The notes under the pieces: generated by a model
The model's database searches: none
What the model saw: only the letters and a program-made list of their open reading frames with translations
Told to the model about the DNA's origin: nothing
Assembly (NCBI RefSeq): GCF_014698795.1
Contig: NZ_JACJTR010000014.1
Location: forward strand, 122,745 to 186,744
Origin: Nostoc sp. FACHB-892
Lineage (GTDB): Bacteria; Cyanobacteriota; Cyanobacteriia; Cyanobacteriales; Nostocaceae
Reading direction: 5' to 3'
DNA: 64,000 bases
In this document: in pieces, positions 35,026 to 44,331 of the stretch
Layout of the letters: the number at the start of each line of letters is the position of its first letter
Position numbering within the stretch: position 1 is the stretch's first letter
Made by a program: the position numbers and the translations under genes

Positions 35026-35553
35026 TCAATTTATTAAATCTGAATGGTGTGAATTTTTTTGTAAAAAGTCTCTAATTTCTGTCGGGTTGCGGAGAATAAT
35101 AACTTGCAGGTTTGGTATTACTTGACTAAGTTTTTTGATAATTTCAGGACGACGATTAATTGGGTATGACCATACATATTTGAGGAATTCCCAATTTAAT
35201 CTTTCAGGACAATCTGATGCCATATCAGGTCTGGATTGTCCAGCATACATGAAGCGACGCTTAATCACCCGCGACAAACATAAAATCCGGGGAAAATCCA
35301 AAAAAATTACCGTATCTGCAACCGATAAACGAATGTCGAGAGTATTGCTATAGTTACCATCCATAACCCAAGATTCTCGCAAGGTTAAGTCTTGGATAAT
35401 ACTTTGCCATTTAGCTTTTGGAGTCTCAACCCAACCAGGATTCCAGTACCAAGTATCTAAGTGGATGACTTCTAAGCCTAAGATGGTTCCCAGTTCGCGG
35501 GCTAGGGTAGATTTACCAGCACCCCCAGAACCAATCATCAAGATTTTCTTCAT
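35026..35553 (-). CDS. P-loop kinase of the FlaR/adenylate-kinase-like group
   Basis: 175 residues from ATG 35553. Walker A is MIGSGGAGKSTLARELG, then HLDTWYWNPGWVETP, DGNYSNTLDIRLSVADTVIFLDFPR and the lid-like RRFMYAGQSRPDMASDCPERL. This layout (LDxxxWxPGW, DGNY) is that of proteins annotated as DNA topology modulation protein FlaR and related nucleotide kinases. The substrate is unknown. Upstream DNA separates it from gatB, which runs the other way. Confidence 0.8.
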   Translation of the reverse strand: MKKILMIGSGGAGKSTLARELGTILGLEVIHLDTWYWNPGWVETPKAKWQSIIQDLTLRESWVMDGNYSNTLDIRLSVADTVIFLDFPRILCLSRVIKRRFMYAGQSRPDMASDCPERLNWEFLKYVWSYPINRRPEIIKKLSQVIPNLQVIILRNPTEIRDFLQKNSHHSDLIN

Positions 35554-35682
35554 CTTAGGTTTGCACCTTCCTTTTCAAGTTTATGAGGGTAAGCATTACT
35601 CACCCAAATAACCGTCTTCAGGGCAACTCAATACGCCGCTACAATAGTACCCTAAGAAGGATTATGCCGAAATAGTGATATT

Positions 35683-37158
35683 ATGACGACTGCTACAACT
35701 GTAAAAACTGAGTATGAAGCGATTATTGGTCTAGAAACCCATTGTCAGCTGAGTACTAACACCAAAATTTTCTCTAATAGCTCTACGGCATTTGGTGCTG
35801 ACCCAAATACTAATATTGACCCGGTTTGTATGGGTTTACCTGGGGTCTTACCTGTACTCAATCAAAAAGTATTAGAATACGCCGTTAAGGCTGGTTTGGC
35901 ACTGAATTGTCAAATTGCAAGATATAGCAAGTTCGACCGTAAACAGTATTTTTATCCTGACTTACCCAAAAATTACCAAATTTCTCAATATGATCTACCG
36001 ATCGCAGAACATGGTTGGTTAGAAATTGAGTTGGTAGATGCTGAGGGAAATCCCACTCGCAAACGCATTGGTATTACGCGTCTGCACATGGAAGAAGATG
36101 CTGGAAAATTAGTACACGCAGGTAGCGATCGCCTTTCCGGTTCTTCTTATTCTTTGGTAGACTACAATCGCGCAGGTGTACCGTTAGTAGAAATTGTCTC
36201 GGAACCTGACTTGCGTTCTGGGCTAGAAGCTGCTGAATATGCCGAAGAATTGCGCCGGATTGTGCGGTATCTCGGCGTGAGTGACGGTAATATGCAAGAA
36301 GGATCTCTGCGCTGCGATGTCAACATTTCTGTGCGTCCAGTAGGACGAAAAGAATTTGGCACCAAGGTAGAAATTAAAAACATGAACTCGTTCAGCGCCA
36401 TCCAACGGGCGATTGACTATGAAATTGAGCGTCAAATTGCAGCAATCGAAGCAGGCGATCGCATCATCCAAGAAACTCGGCTGTGGGAAGAAGGCGCTCA
36501 ACGCACAAGTAGTATGCGAGTGAAAGAAGGTTCTAGCGATTACCGCTACTTCCCTGAACCAGATTTAGCACCAATTGAGGTGACAGATGCCGAATTAGAG
36601 AAGTGGCGTAACGAATTACCAGAATTACCAGCCCAAAAACGCCATCATTATGAAAGTGAGTTGGGGCTTTCAGCTTACGATGCGCGAGTGTTGACAGAAG
36701 ATCGTCCAGTAGCCGAATATTTTGAAACTGCGATCGCATCTGGAGCAAATCCAAAAGCTGCCGCCAACTGGATTACTCAAGATATCGCAGCCCACCTCAA
36801 TAAGCAAAAACTCAGTATTACTGAAATCGGTCTAACTCCCACCAATCTAGCTGATATCATCACTCGCATTGAAACGGGCAAAATTAGTAATGCTCAAGCT
36901 AAAGAAAAGTTGCCAGATTTGCTCAGTGGTATTTCTCCTGAAAAAGCTTTTGCTGGTCAAGAGTTAATCACCGATCCTAGTGTACTAGAACCCATCGTTG
37001 ATGAAGTCATAGCCGCTAATCCCAAAGAACTAGAAAAGTATCGCAACGGTAACACCAACCTCAAAGGCTTCTTTGTCGGACAAGTTCTAAAAAAGACAGG
37101 CAAACGTGCCGATCCCAAGCTAACTAACGAATTGGTGGAGAAAAAACTGAACGCCTAG
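35683..37158 (+). CDS. gatB: Aspartyl/glutamyl-tRNA amidotransferase subunit B
   Basis: 491 residues from ATG 35683, full length. EAIIGLETHCQLSTNTKIFS, FYPDLPKNYQISQYD, the GITRLHMEEDAGKLVH signature, SLVDYNRAGVPLVEIVSEPDL and EIKNMNSF are all in place. The C-terminal YqeY-like tail ends NTNLKGFFVGQVLKKTGKRADP. It forms GatCAB, which amidates misacylated Glu-tRNA(Gln). gatA and gatC are not adjacent, as is usual in cyanobacteria. The downstream ~170 bases lead to two candidate small RNAs. Confidence 0.98.
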   Translation: MTTATTVKTEYEAIIGLETHCQLSTNTKIFSNSSTAFGADPNTNIDPVCMGLPGVLPVLNQKVLEYAVKAGLALNCQIARYSKFDRKQYFYPDLPKNYQISQYDLPIAEHGWLEIELVDAEGNPTRKRIGITRLHMEEDAGKLVHAGSDRLSGSSYSLVDYNRAGVPLVEIVSEPDLRSGLEAAEYAEELRRIVRYLGVSDGNMQEGSLRCDVNISVRPVGRKEFGTKVEIKNMNSFSAIQRAIDYEIERQIAAIEAGDRIIQETRLWEEGAQRTSSMRVKEGSSDYRYFPEPDLAPIEVTDAELEKWRNELPELPAQKRHHYESELGLSAYDARVLTEDRPVAEYFETAIASGANPKAAANWITQDIAAHLNKQKLSITEIGLTPTNLADIITRIETGKISNAQAKEKLPDLLSGISPEKAFAGQELITDPSVLEPIVDEVIAANPKELEKYRNGNTNLKGFFVGQVLKKTGKRADPKLTNELVEKKLNA

Positions 37159-37330
37159 CAGGGGAAGCAGGGAGCAGGGAGCAGGGAGCAAGGGAGAAGA
37201 TTTCTCCCCTCTGCCTCTTTTTCATGCCCAGTTCCCAATTCTAAACTAAGTATTTCCCCGGTAGTTCTTCATAAAATCTTCATAAAAAAGATGGTGACAA
37301 CCCACATACCTAAAATGCTATGCTGTGGTA

Positions 37331-37380
37331 TGTAGATGCACCCTGATGATCGGGAGAGCTGCCTAAGTAGCTCTCTTTTT
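37331..37380 (+). ncRNA. Candidate small RNA, copy 1 (with rho-independent terminator)
   Basis: GATGCACC at 37335-37342, 16 bases after a -10-like TATGCT (37319-37324), leads to a hairpin GAGAGCT (37354-37360) / AGCTCTC (37369-37375) followed by TTTTT. No open reading frame. A second unit of the same design lies 152 bases downstream. Predicted length ~50 nt; the 5' end is a guess from the -10 position. Confidence 0.6.
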
Positions 37381-37482
37381 ATTTAGTTTATGTGGTATTT
37401 ACAGAGAATCTTCATCATATTTTTAGAAATCATCTTCATAAATAAGTATTACCCCTGACCTCATCAATGATATGGTGTACTC

Positions 37483-37534
37483 AAAAGATGCACCGTATTG
37501 ATTTGGAGAGCGGCCCAATTGGCTCTCCTTTTTT
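37483..37534 (+). ncRNA. Candidate small RNA, copy 2 (with rho-independent terminator)
   Basis: The same layout as copy 1: TATGGT (37471-37476), GATGCACC at 37487-37494 exactly 16 bases after it, then GGAGAGC (37505-37511) / GCTCTCC (37522-37528) and six T. The terminator arms differ from copy 1, yet pairing is kept, which supports a functional stem. Confidence 0.6.
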
Positions 37535-37783
37535 GCTTTTGTTTTTCGTCATAAGAAAGGTAAAAACAATTATGCTAATCGCCAACTGGTGCATTATTAT
37601 TGCCATCAGCAAATAAACTCACACTAAAAGGGAGTGGGGAATGGGGAGTAGCGAGTAAAGGAAGCAGAGGAAGTAGGGGAAACGAATAACTCTTAACTTC
37701 TAACTCTTAACTCAGAACTTTTCCAAAGCACTTTTCCAAAGCACAAATTGACCTATCCAACTTGATAGTTGTAAGGAAGAATA

Positions 37784-39025
37784 ATGGCAGATTGGCAAAA
37801 AATCACAGGTGGTATTACAGCACCAAGGGGGTATCAGGCGGCGGGAATTACCGCAGGGTTGAAACCTTCGGGGTTGCCAGATTTAGCTTTGATATTCTCA
37901 GAAACGGAAGCGATCGCAGCTGGTGTGTTCACTACCAGCCAAGTTAAAGCTGCCTGTGTAGAATATTGTCGCCAACGCTTGCAAGCCAAACACAGCGCTC
38001 GTGCTATTCTTTGCAACGCTGGACAAGCAAATGCCGCTACAGGTACTCAAGGCTACCTTGATACTTTAGAATCTGGTATGGCAGTAGGTCAAGCACTAAA
38101 CATCCCATCTGAATCTGTGTTATTGGCTTCCACTGGTGTGATTGGTCAAAGAATTAAGATGGATGCTTTGCGAAGCGGGATTCCCAAGGTAGTAGCAGCA
38201 CTATCAGAAACAGGCTCAGATGCTGCCGCCGGGGCGATTATTACTACAGACTTGGTAACCAAATCCATTGCTTTAGAGACAACTATAAGCGACCGCCCGG
38301 TACGAATTGGTGGTATTGCCAAAGGTTCCGGCATGATTCACCCCAATATGGCAACCATGTTGGCATTTGTTACTTGTGATGCTGTAGTTTCGCCAGCCCT
38401 TTGGCAGCAGATGTTAGCAAGGGCAGCAGATAGAAGCTTTAATTCCATTACCGTGGATGGCGATACCAGCACCAACGACAGCTTAATCGCCTTAGCAAAT
38501 GGCCAATCTCGCACCCCAGCAATTATAGAATGGGGCGCAGAAGCAGAGAAATTAGAGGCGATGTTAACAGCAGTTTGCCAGCATTTAGCCAAAGCGATCG
38601 CTCGTGATGGCGAAGGTGCAACTTGTCTAATTGAAGTAGAAGTAACAGGAACCCACGATGAACTCTCAGCCCGACAAATAGCCAAAACCATCGCTGGTTC
38701 ATCCTTAGTTAAATCTGCAATCTTTGGACGTGATCCCAATTGGGGACGCATCGCCGCCGCCGCCGGACGTGCAGGTGTTCCCTTTGAGCAAGAAAACCTG
38801 CAAATTAAGCTAGGTCATTTCTTAATGTTGGAAAATGGGCAACCTCTACAATTTGACCGCGTAGCAGCGAGTGCTTATTTGAAAAAAGCAGCGACAGGTG
38901 CTTATCTCCAAGAGGATACTGTATTAATTTCCGTTAACGTTGGCAATGGTCATGGTTCAGGTAAAGCTTGGGGTTGTGATTTGAGTTACGACTACGTGAG
39001 GATTAACGCCGAATACACTACTTAA
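37784..39025 (+). CDS. argJ: Ornithine acetyltransferase / N-acetylglutamate synthase
   Basis: 413 residues from ATG 37784 with GGAAG upstream. It is an ArgJ autoprocessing enzyme: cleavage occurs before Thr191 in KGSGMIHPNMATMLAF, which then becomes the nucleophile. GVFTTSQVKAACVEY, CNAGQANAATG, TVDGDTSTNDS and FGRDPNWGRIAAAAGRAGV complete the family. It recycles acetyl groups between acetylornithine and glutamate in arginine synthesis, relevant to cyanophycin supply. Monocistronic. Confidence 0.97.
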   Translation: MADWQKITGGITAPRGYQAAGITAGLKPSGLPDLALIFSETEAIAAGVFTTSQVKAACVEYCRQRLQAKHSARAILCNAGQANAATGTQGYLDTLESGMAVGQALNIPSESVLLASTGVIGQRIKMDALRSGIPKVVAALSETGSDAAAGAIITTDLVTKSIALETTISDRPVRIGGIAKGSGMIHPNMATMLAFVTCDAVVSPALWQQMLARAADRSFNSITVDGDTSTNDSLIALANGQSRTPAIIEWGAEAEKLEAMLTAVCQHLAKAIARDGEGATCLIEVEVTGTHDELSARQIAKTIAGSSLVKSAIFGRDPNWGRIAAAAGRAGVPFEQENLQIKLGHFLMLENGQPLQFDRVAASAYLKKAATGAYLQEDTVLISVNVGNGHGSGKAWGCDLSYDYVRINAEYTT

Positions 39026-39076
39026 ATCTTCTTTACAAATATACCGTTTATATTCTCAGGTTGATACAAATGCGTT

Positions 39077-39110
39077 TTTAGGTTAGCACAGCTAGCTGTG
39101 CTAACCTAAA
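39077..39110. repeat. 34-bp perfect palindrome
   Basis: TTTAGGTTAGCACAGCT and its exact complement with no loop, preceded by GATACAAATGCG as at 5959-5970. It belongs to the family with 5974-6002, 9825-9845 and 55966-55994. Confidence 0.85.
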
Positions 39111-39125
39111 TCATAGTGCCAATAT

Positions 39126-39254
39126 AATAGTCTTCATAAATAAGAGTTTATATATTGAAAATACTACTAAAGTTAAGTTGTAGAATAAGCGGAAATAGCG
39201 AATCATAATATAAAAATAATAGTCTTCATAGACAAGAGTTTATATATTAAAAAT
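39126..39254. repeat. Two direct 37-base repeats, 92 bases apart
   Basis: Copies at 39126-39162 and 39218-39254 share AATAGTCTTCATA and AGAGTTTATATATT. The TCTTCATAAATAAG part also occurs upstream of the second small-RNA unit (37434-37446). Confidence 0.75.
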
Positions 39255-39586
39255 TATTCATTTATATAGTTAAGGAAAATAGATAAATTTTTCCTTATAC
39301 ATCCAATTTAATATTTCTTTAATAAATCGATACTCCAAGTTGAACAATTTGGCTTCAAAGGCTGTAAACTGATTTCAACAAGGTGAATGACACCTCTAAA
39401 AACCACTAGAGCAGAGTCAAGAAATTAGCCGAGTTTTTTTTATACAAGTAGCCGCGTCATTAATGAAATGGCTGCGGTTGCTTTGCCAAATATAGCTTAA
39501 TCATTACTAGCGCAAGAAACACAACGTTTTTCTTGTCTAAATTGTCATAGCTATAAAAAATAAAATTTACATTCAAAGGAGATATT

Positions 39587-40969
39587 ATGACAGAATTTTT
39601 TAATCAAATTTCCCGTCGCAAATTCATCCTCACAGCCGGAGCATCTGCGAGTGCTGTATTCCTTAAAGGCTGTTTGGGTAATCCTCCTGAAAGCTTAACT
39701 GGTGGAAGCACTCAAGCACAACCAGCAGCTCAGACAGTCGCTAATATTAGTCCCGAACAAACCCCAGAAACTACTACAGTTAAATTAGGATATATTCCCA
39801 TTGTAGAAGCGGCTCCACTAATTATTGCTAAAGAAAAAGGCTTTTTTGCAAAGTATGGCATGACTAATGTTGACCTTTCCAAGCAAGCTTCTTGGGGTTC
39901 AGCAAGGGACAACGTAGAAATTGGTTCTGCCGGTGGTGGTATAGATGGCGGTCAATGGCAGATGCCAATGCCACATTTAATCACAGAAGGTTTAATTACC
40001 AAAGGCAATCAAAAAATTCCCATGTATGTCTTATGTCAATTAAATACACATGGAAATGGAATTGCGATCGCCAGCAAGCACGAAGGCAAAGGTATTAGTT
40101 TACAACTAGCCGGCGCTAAGTCCCTATTCACGCAATTAAAATCTTCAACACCCTTCACTGCTGCATTTACCTTTCCCCACGTCAACCAAGATTTATGGAT
40201 TCGCTACTGGTTAGCAGCAGGCGGGTTAGATCCCGATGCAGATGTCAAGCTGCTCACAGTACCTGCGGCGCAAACTGTAGCCAATATGAAAACAGGAACA
40301 ATGGATGCCTTTAGTACAGGCGACCCCTGGCCTTATCGTCTGGTGCGAGACAAAATCGGCTACGTAGCAGCATTAACCGCAGAAATTTGGAAGAATCATC
40401 CTGAAGAATATCTCGCCATGAGAGGCGACTGGGTTGATAAAAATCCCAAGGCTACCAAAGCAATTTTAAAAGGAATTATGGAAGCCCAACAATGGTTAGA
40501 TAATTTTGATAATCGCAAAGAAGCGGCTCAAATTCTGGCTGGACGGAATTATTTCAATCTTCCTTCACCAGAAATACTGGCAGATCCATACCAAGGCAAA
40601 TATGACATGGGTGATGGTCGCCAAATTGATGATAAATCAATGGCTGCTTACTACTGGAAAGATGAAAAAGGTAGTGTTTCTTATCCATATAAGAGTCATG
40701 ATTTATGGTTCATAGTTGAAAACGTTCGCTGGGGATTTTTACCAAAAGATTATCTAGACAATAATGCTGCTAAGGCGAAAGAACTGATTAACAAAGTCAA
40801 TCGCGAAGATATTTGGAAAGAAGCTGCCAAAGAAGCTGGGATTGCCTCTGCTGATATTCCCACAAATACATCCCGTGGTGTAGAAGAGTTTTTTGATGGC
40901 ATCAAATTTGACCCCGAAAAGCCAGAAGAATATTTGAAGAATCTCAAAATAAAGAAGGTCAGTGTTTAG
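39587..40969 (+). CDS. cmpA: Bicarbonate ABC transporter substrate-binding protein
   Basis: 460 residues from ATG 39587 with AAAGGAG upstream. The N-terminus is a twin-Arg-like/lipoprotein signal: SRRKFILTAGASASAVFLKGC, with the lipobox Cys at ~29. Mature-protein blocks KLGYIPIVEAAPLIIAKEKG, GGGIDGGQWQMPMPHLI, MDAFSTGDPWPYRL and RGVEEFFDGIKFDP match CmpA; the closely related nitrate protein NrtA has other residues at GQWQMPMPHLI. It binds bicarbonate at the outer face of the plasma membrane. First gene of cmpABCD. No CmpR regulator gene is in the window. Confidence 0.93.
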   Translation: MTEFFNQISRRKFILTAGASASAVFLKGCLGNPPESLTGGSTQAQPAAQTVANISPEQTPETTTVKLGYIPIVEAAPLIIAKEKGFFAKYGMTNVDLSKQASWGSARDNVEIGSAGGGIDGGQWQMPMPHLITEGLITKGNQKIPMYVLCQLNTHGNGIAIASKHEGKGISLQLAGAKSLFTQLKSSTPFTAAFTFPHVNQDLWIRYWLAAGGLDPDADVKLLTVPAAQTVANMKTGTMDAFSTGDPWPYRLVRDKIGYVAALTAEIWKNHPEEYLAMRGDWVDKNPKATKAILKGIMEAQQWLDNFDNRKEAAQILAGRNYFNLPSPEILADPYQGKYDMGDGRQIDDKSMAAYYWKDEKGSVSYPYKSHDLWFIVENVRWGFLPKDYLDNNAAKAKELINKVNREDIWKEAAKEAGIASADIPTNTSRGVEEFFDGIKFDPEKPEEYLKNLKIKKVSV

Positions 40970-41040
40970 TCATTGGTCATTGGTAACTGACAAAGGACAA
41001 AAGACAAATCAAAAATAAAATTTGCGGAGAACACAGCATC

Positions 41041-41880
41041 ATGACACTCGCCCAAAAACGCCCTGCAAGCCCTAAATTGAATAATGGCTTTATATCCAGC
41101 CTGCAAAAGCAATTTCCTGATCTTATACCTCCAGCGATCGCGATCGCAATCTTCCTGATTATCTGGCAACTTTTCGCTTGGACTCCCGGCGCAACATTAC
41201 CAGGGCCAATACAGGTTATTCAAGACACTTGGATTCTCATTTTCTGGCCATTTTATGACCGAGGTGGCATTGACAAAGGTCTGTTTTGGCAGATTCTCGC
41301 TAGTCTGCAACGGGTTGCTATCAGTTATACCCTAGCTGCGATCGTTGGTATTGGCTTGGGCATTTTGATTGGGGTTAATAAAACCATGTCCAAAGCTTTA
41401 GACCCCATTTTTCAACTACTGCGGACTGTACCACCTCTAGCTTGGGTTCCAATTTCTTTAGCAGCTTTACGACAAAACGAACCCGCCGCATTATTCGTAA
41501 TTTTCATCACCGCTATTTGGCCCATCTTAATTAACACTGCTGTCGGCGTTACTCAAATTCCCCAAGATTACAACAACGTCGCCAAAGTTCTCCAACTTAG
41601 CCGCAAAGAATATTTCACTAATATTTTGATTCCTGCGGCATTACCCTACATCTTTACCGGTTTGAGAATTGCGATCGGTTTAGCTTGGTTAGCGATTATC
41701 GCCGCCGAAATTGTCATGTCCGGTATTGTCGGAATCGGCTTTTTTATCTGGGACGCTTATCAAAATAACAACGTCAGCGAAGTAATTTTGGCTTTAGTTT
41801 ATATCGGTGTTGTTGGGTTACTCCTAGATAAAGCAATGGGTTGGCTGCAAAACAAGATTTTACCAGCAGAGCAAAAATAG
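41041..41880 (+). CDS. cmpB: Bicarbonate ABC transporter permease
   Basis: 279 residues from ATG 41041 with GGAG 14 bases upstream. It has about six membrane helices, beginning IPPAIAIAIFLIIWQLFAW. The ABC permease EAA loop reads NVAKVLQLSRKEYFTNILIPAALPYIFTGLRIAIGLAWL, where it contacts the ATPases. It belongs to the nitrate/bicarbonate/taurine permease group and forms the membrane pore of the Cmp transporter. A long tandem repeat follows before cmpC. Confidence 0.94.
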   Translation: MTLAQKRPASPKLNNGFISSLQKQFPDLIPPAIAIAIFLIIWQLFAWTPGATLPGPIQVIQDTWILIFWPFYDRGGIDKGLFWQILASLQRVAISYTLAAIVGIGLGILIGVNKTMSKALDPIFQLLRTVPPLAWVPISLAALRQNEPAALFVIFITAIWPILINTAVGVTQIPQDYNNVAKVLQLSRKEYFTNILIPAALPYIFTGLRIAIGLAWLAIIAAEIVMSGIVGIGFFIWDAYQNNNVSEVILALVYIGVVGLLLDKAMGWLQNKILPAEQK

Positions 41881-42080
41881 TTAGGAGTTAGGAGTTAGGA
41901 GTTATGAATTAAAAAAGTTCTAACTCCCAACTTTCAACTCCTCACTCCTCACTCTTAACTTCCAAATTCTCACTCCTCACTCTTAACTTCCAACTTCTCA
42001 CTCCTCACTCTTAACTTCCAACTTCTCACTCCTCACTCTTAACTTTCAACTCCTCACTCTTCACTCTTAACTTTTAACTC
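41881..42080. repeat. Tandem repeat array between cmpB and cmpC
   Basis: Starts TTAGGAGTTAGGAGTTAGGAG, then a run of ~28-base units built from CTCACTCCTCACTC and TTAACTTCCAACTT, about four full copies, ending at the cmpC start. The final ~10 bases (TTTTAACTCTT) sit where a ribosome-binding site would be, so cmpC has no ordinary one. Confidence 0.9.
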
Positions 42081-42082
42081 TT

Positions 42083-44083
42083 ATGTTCGTAGCTGTTGAT
42101 CAAATTGACAAAGTTTTTGAATTAACTGGCGGTGGCAAATATATCGCCCTTAAAGGAATCGACCTCCAAATAAAAAAAGGAGAATTCGTTTCTTTGATTG
42201 GTCACTCCGGTTGCGGCAAATCTACTCTATTAAATATGATTGCGGGTTTGGATTTGCCTACTGAAGGTCTTGTCACTCTCGAAGGACAAAAAATCACCAA
42301 ACCCGGCCCAGACAGGATGGTGGTGTTCCAAAATTATTCGTTATTACCTTGGCGAACAGTTAGAGAAAATATTGCCCTCGCCGTCGACTCGGTAATGAAA
42401 GGTTTACCTGCAGATGAACGCAACGCCATTATCGAAAAACATATAAATATGGTGGGTTTGCGTCCCCATGCTGATAAACAACCAGGAATGTTATCAGGTG
42501 GACAAAAGCAGCGAGTTGCGATCGCCCGCGCCTTAGCGATTCGTCCCAAATTACTGCTGCTAGATGAACCCTTTGGCGCATTGGATGCACTCACACGCGG
42601 CAATTTGCAAGAACAACTCATGCAAATCTGCGAAGAAAATCAAGTTACCGCCGTCATGGTGACACATGATGTAGATGAAGCGGTACTGTTATCTGACAGA
42701 ATCGTGATGCTAACCAACGGCCCCGAATCGAAAATCGGCGACATTTTAGAAGTGGATATTCCCAGACCCCGCAAGCGGATGGAAGTAGTAGAACATCCTA
42801 GCTACTACAGCTTGCGGAGTGAAATGATTTACTTCCTCAATCAGCAGAAACGCATCAAGAAAATTCGGGCGCGGAAAACTGCCGACGTTGCCCGTCATGG
42901 ATTAGAAAAAGTTAACCTAGAAATTGGCTTTTTACCTCTAACAGCTTGCGCCCCCTTAGCAGTTGCTAAAGAAAAAGGCTTCTTTCTCAAACACGGTTTA
43001 GATGAAGTTAACCTCGTGCGAGAAAGTAGCTGGCGGGGTATAGAAGATGGCATAAGTGGTGGTTATTTAGACGCGGCGCAAATGCCTTCAGGGATGCCGA
43101 TGTGGCTTACTTTGGGGGGACATAATAACCAACCTCTGCCCGTTGTTACTGCGCTTACTATGACTCGCAACGGTAACGCCATCACCTTGGCAAAACACTT
43201 TTATGATGAAGGTGTACAAACCTTATCAGATTTTAAAAGATACCTGCTTCGCACCCGTGAACAACGGCACACAATGGGAGTAGTACATGCCGCATCGATG
43301 CACAACTTGCTGTTGCGTTACTGGCTAGCGGCTGGTGGAATTGACCCCGATAGCGATGTGGACATAAAGACCATTCCCCCAGCGCAGATGGTAGCCGACC
43401 TAAAAACTGGAAGCATTGATGGTTACTGCGTCGGCGAACCTTGGAATTACCGCGCTGCTGTGGAAAATGTCGGCTTTACCATCGCTACCGATTTAGAAGT
43501 TTGGCTAGGACACCCCGGTAAAGTTCTTGGTGTGCGGGAAGATTGGGCAGAAAATTATCCAAATACGCATATCGCCTTGACTAAAGCTTTGTTAGAAGCT
43601 TGCGTATATTGTGCAAATCCCGAAAATACCCAAGAAATTCGGCAAATTTTAGCTGGGCGAGATTACGTTAGCACTGATTTAGAATACATTCAACTCGAAG
43701 ATCCAGATAGTCTCACCTGTGACTTAGACCATCCGTTGCGAGACTATGCCCATCACCAGTTTTATTCTGAGTCTGCGATCAACCGCCCCAGTCGCACCGA
43801 ACAAATTTGGATTATGAGTCAATTGGCGCGTTGGGGTGATACTCCCTTCCCCAGAAATTGGGTAGAAGTTGTTGAACGGGTTTGTCAAGTTCGTGTTTTC
43901 AGCACCGCAGCACGAGAATTAGGTTTGGATATTAGCTATATTCGCCAACCGATCCAACTGTTCGATGGTACTCCCTTTAACGCCGATGATCCGATCGCTT
44001 ATCTCAACAACTTGAAAATTAAACGTGATTTTTCAGTCGCGGAAGTTGTTCTTGATGCACCGAGAAGGAGACTCGCGTCATAA
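42083..44083 (+). CDS. cmpC: Bicarbonate transporter ATPase fused to a substrate-binding domain
   Basis: 666 residues from ATG 42083. The first ~260 residues are an ABC ATPase: Walker A LIGHSGCGKSTLL, signature MLSGGQKQRVAIARAL, Walker B LLLLDEPFGALDA and the H-loop VMVTHDVDEA. After a linker, the remaining ~380 residues resemble CmpA/NrtA (IGFLPLTACAPLAVAKEKG, DAAQMPSGMPMWL, SIDGYCVGEPWNYR). This ATPase-plus-binding-domain fusion is the hallmark of CmpC/NrtC; the C-terminal domain is regulatory in NrtC. It follows cmpB after the repeat array. Confidence 0.94.
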   Translation: MFVAVDQIDKVFELTGGGKYIALKGIDLQIKKGEFVSLIGHSGCGKSTLLNMIAGLDLPTEGLVTLEGQKITKPGPDRMVVFQNYSLLPWRTVRENIALAVDSVMKGLPADERNAIIEKHINMVGLRPHADKQPGMLSGGQKQRVAIARALAIRPKLLLLDEPFGALDALTRGNLQEQLMQICEENQVTAVMVTHDVDEAVLLSDRIVMLTNGPESKIGDILEVDIPRPRKRMEVVEHPSYYSLRSEMIYFLNQQKRIKKIRARKTADVARHGLEKVNLEIGFLPLTACAPLAVAKEKGFFLKHGLDEVNLVRESSWRGIEDGISGGYLDAAQMPSGMPMWLTLGGHNNQPLPVVTALTMTRNGNAITLAKHFYDEGVQTLSDFKRYLLRTREQRHTMGVVHAASMHNLLLRYWLAAGGIDPDSDVDIKTIPPAQMVADLKTGSIDGYCVGEPWNYRAAVENVGFTIATDLEVWLGHPGKVLGVREDWAENYPNTHIALTKALLEACVYCANPENTQEIRQILAGRDYVSTDLEYIQLEDPDSLTCDLDHPLRDYAHHQFYSESAINRPSRTEQIWIMSQLARWGDTPFPRNWVEVVERVCQVRVFSTAARELGLDISYIRQPIQLFDGTPFNADDPIAYLNNLKIKRDFSVAEVVLDAPRRRLAS

Positions 44084-44186
44084 AAAATTGGTAAGAGAAA
44101 GAGGGAGTAGGAGAAGTAGCACATCATGCGCGAACCTTTTATCTCCGTTAATAATCTGACTTTTTACATCATCTGAAAAAACCAGC

Positions 44187-44281
44187 AAAACACCTAACCC
44201 CCTACCTCCTTCCCTTGTAAGGAAGGGGGAAAATTCAAAGCCTCTCCCCCTTTTAGGGGAGAGGAATGGAAGTGAGGTCAG
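44187..44281. repeat. CCTAACCCCC...GAGGTCA repeat (intergenic copy)
   Basis: Same ends and hairpin design as the copy inside cobG (18042-18129): CCTTCCCTTGTAAGGAAGG and CTCTCCCCCTTTTAGGGGAGAG. It lies between cmpC and cmpD, which are 248 bases apart. Confidence 0.85.
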
Positions 44282-44331
44282 AATATTCAGTTACACACCC
44301 CGTACATTAAGGTTTCCAATCCCCAAATACC

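Larger units (their letters stand above)
37159..37783. other. Intergenic region with tandem small-RNA-like units
   Basis: Starts with GCAGGGAGCAGGGAGCAGGG tandem repeats (37166-37190), continues with a TCTTCATAAAA direct repeat (~37266-37288), two terminator-bearing units listed below, and ends with AACTCTTAACTTCTAACTC tracts before argJ. Confidence 0.7.
39026..39586. other. Region between argJ and cmpA with palindrome and direct repeats
   Basis: A 34-bp perfect palindrome (39077-39110) is followed by a 37-base direct repeat at 39126-39162 and 39218-39254 (AATAGTCTTCATA, then AAGAGTTTATATATT). The rest is AT-rich. No definite CmpR or NtcA site could be assigned by eye. Confidence 0.6.

Noticed and set aside
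37159..37540. CRISPR array
   Set aside because: The two similar units have terminators and imperfect similarity, with no regular 25-40 base repeats and spacers.
41881..42080. CRISPR-like array between cmpB and cmpC
   Set aside because: Units are directly contiguous with no unique spacers; it is a simple tandem repeat.
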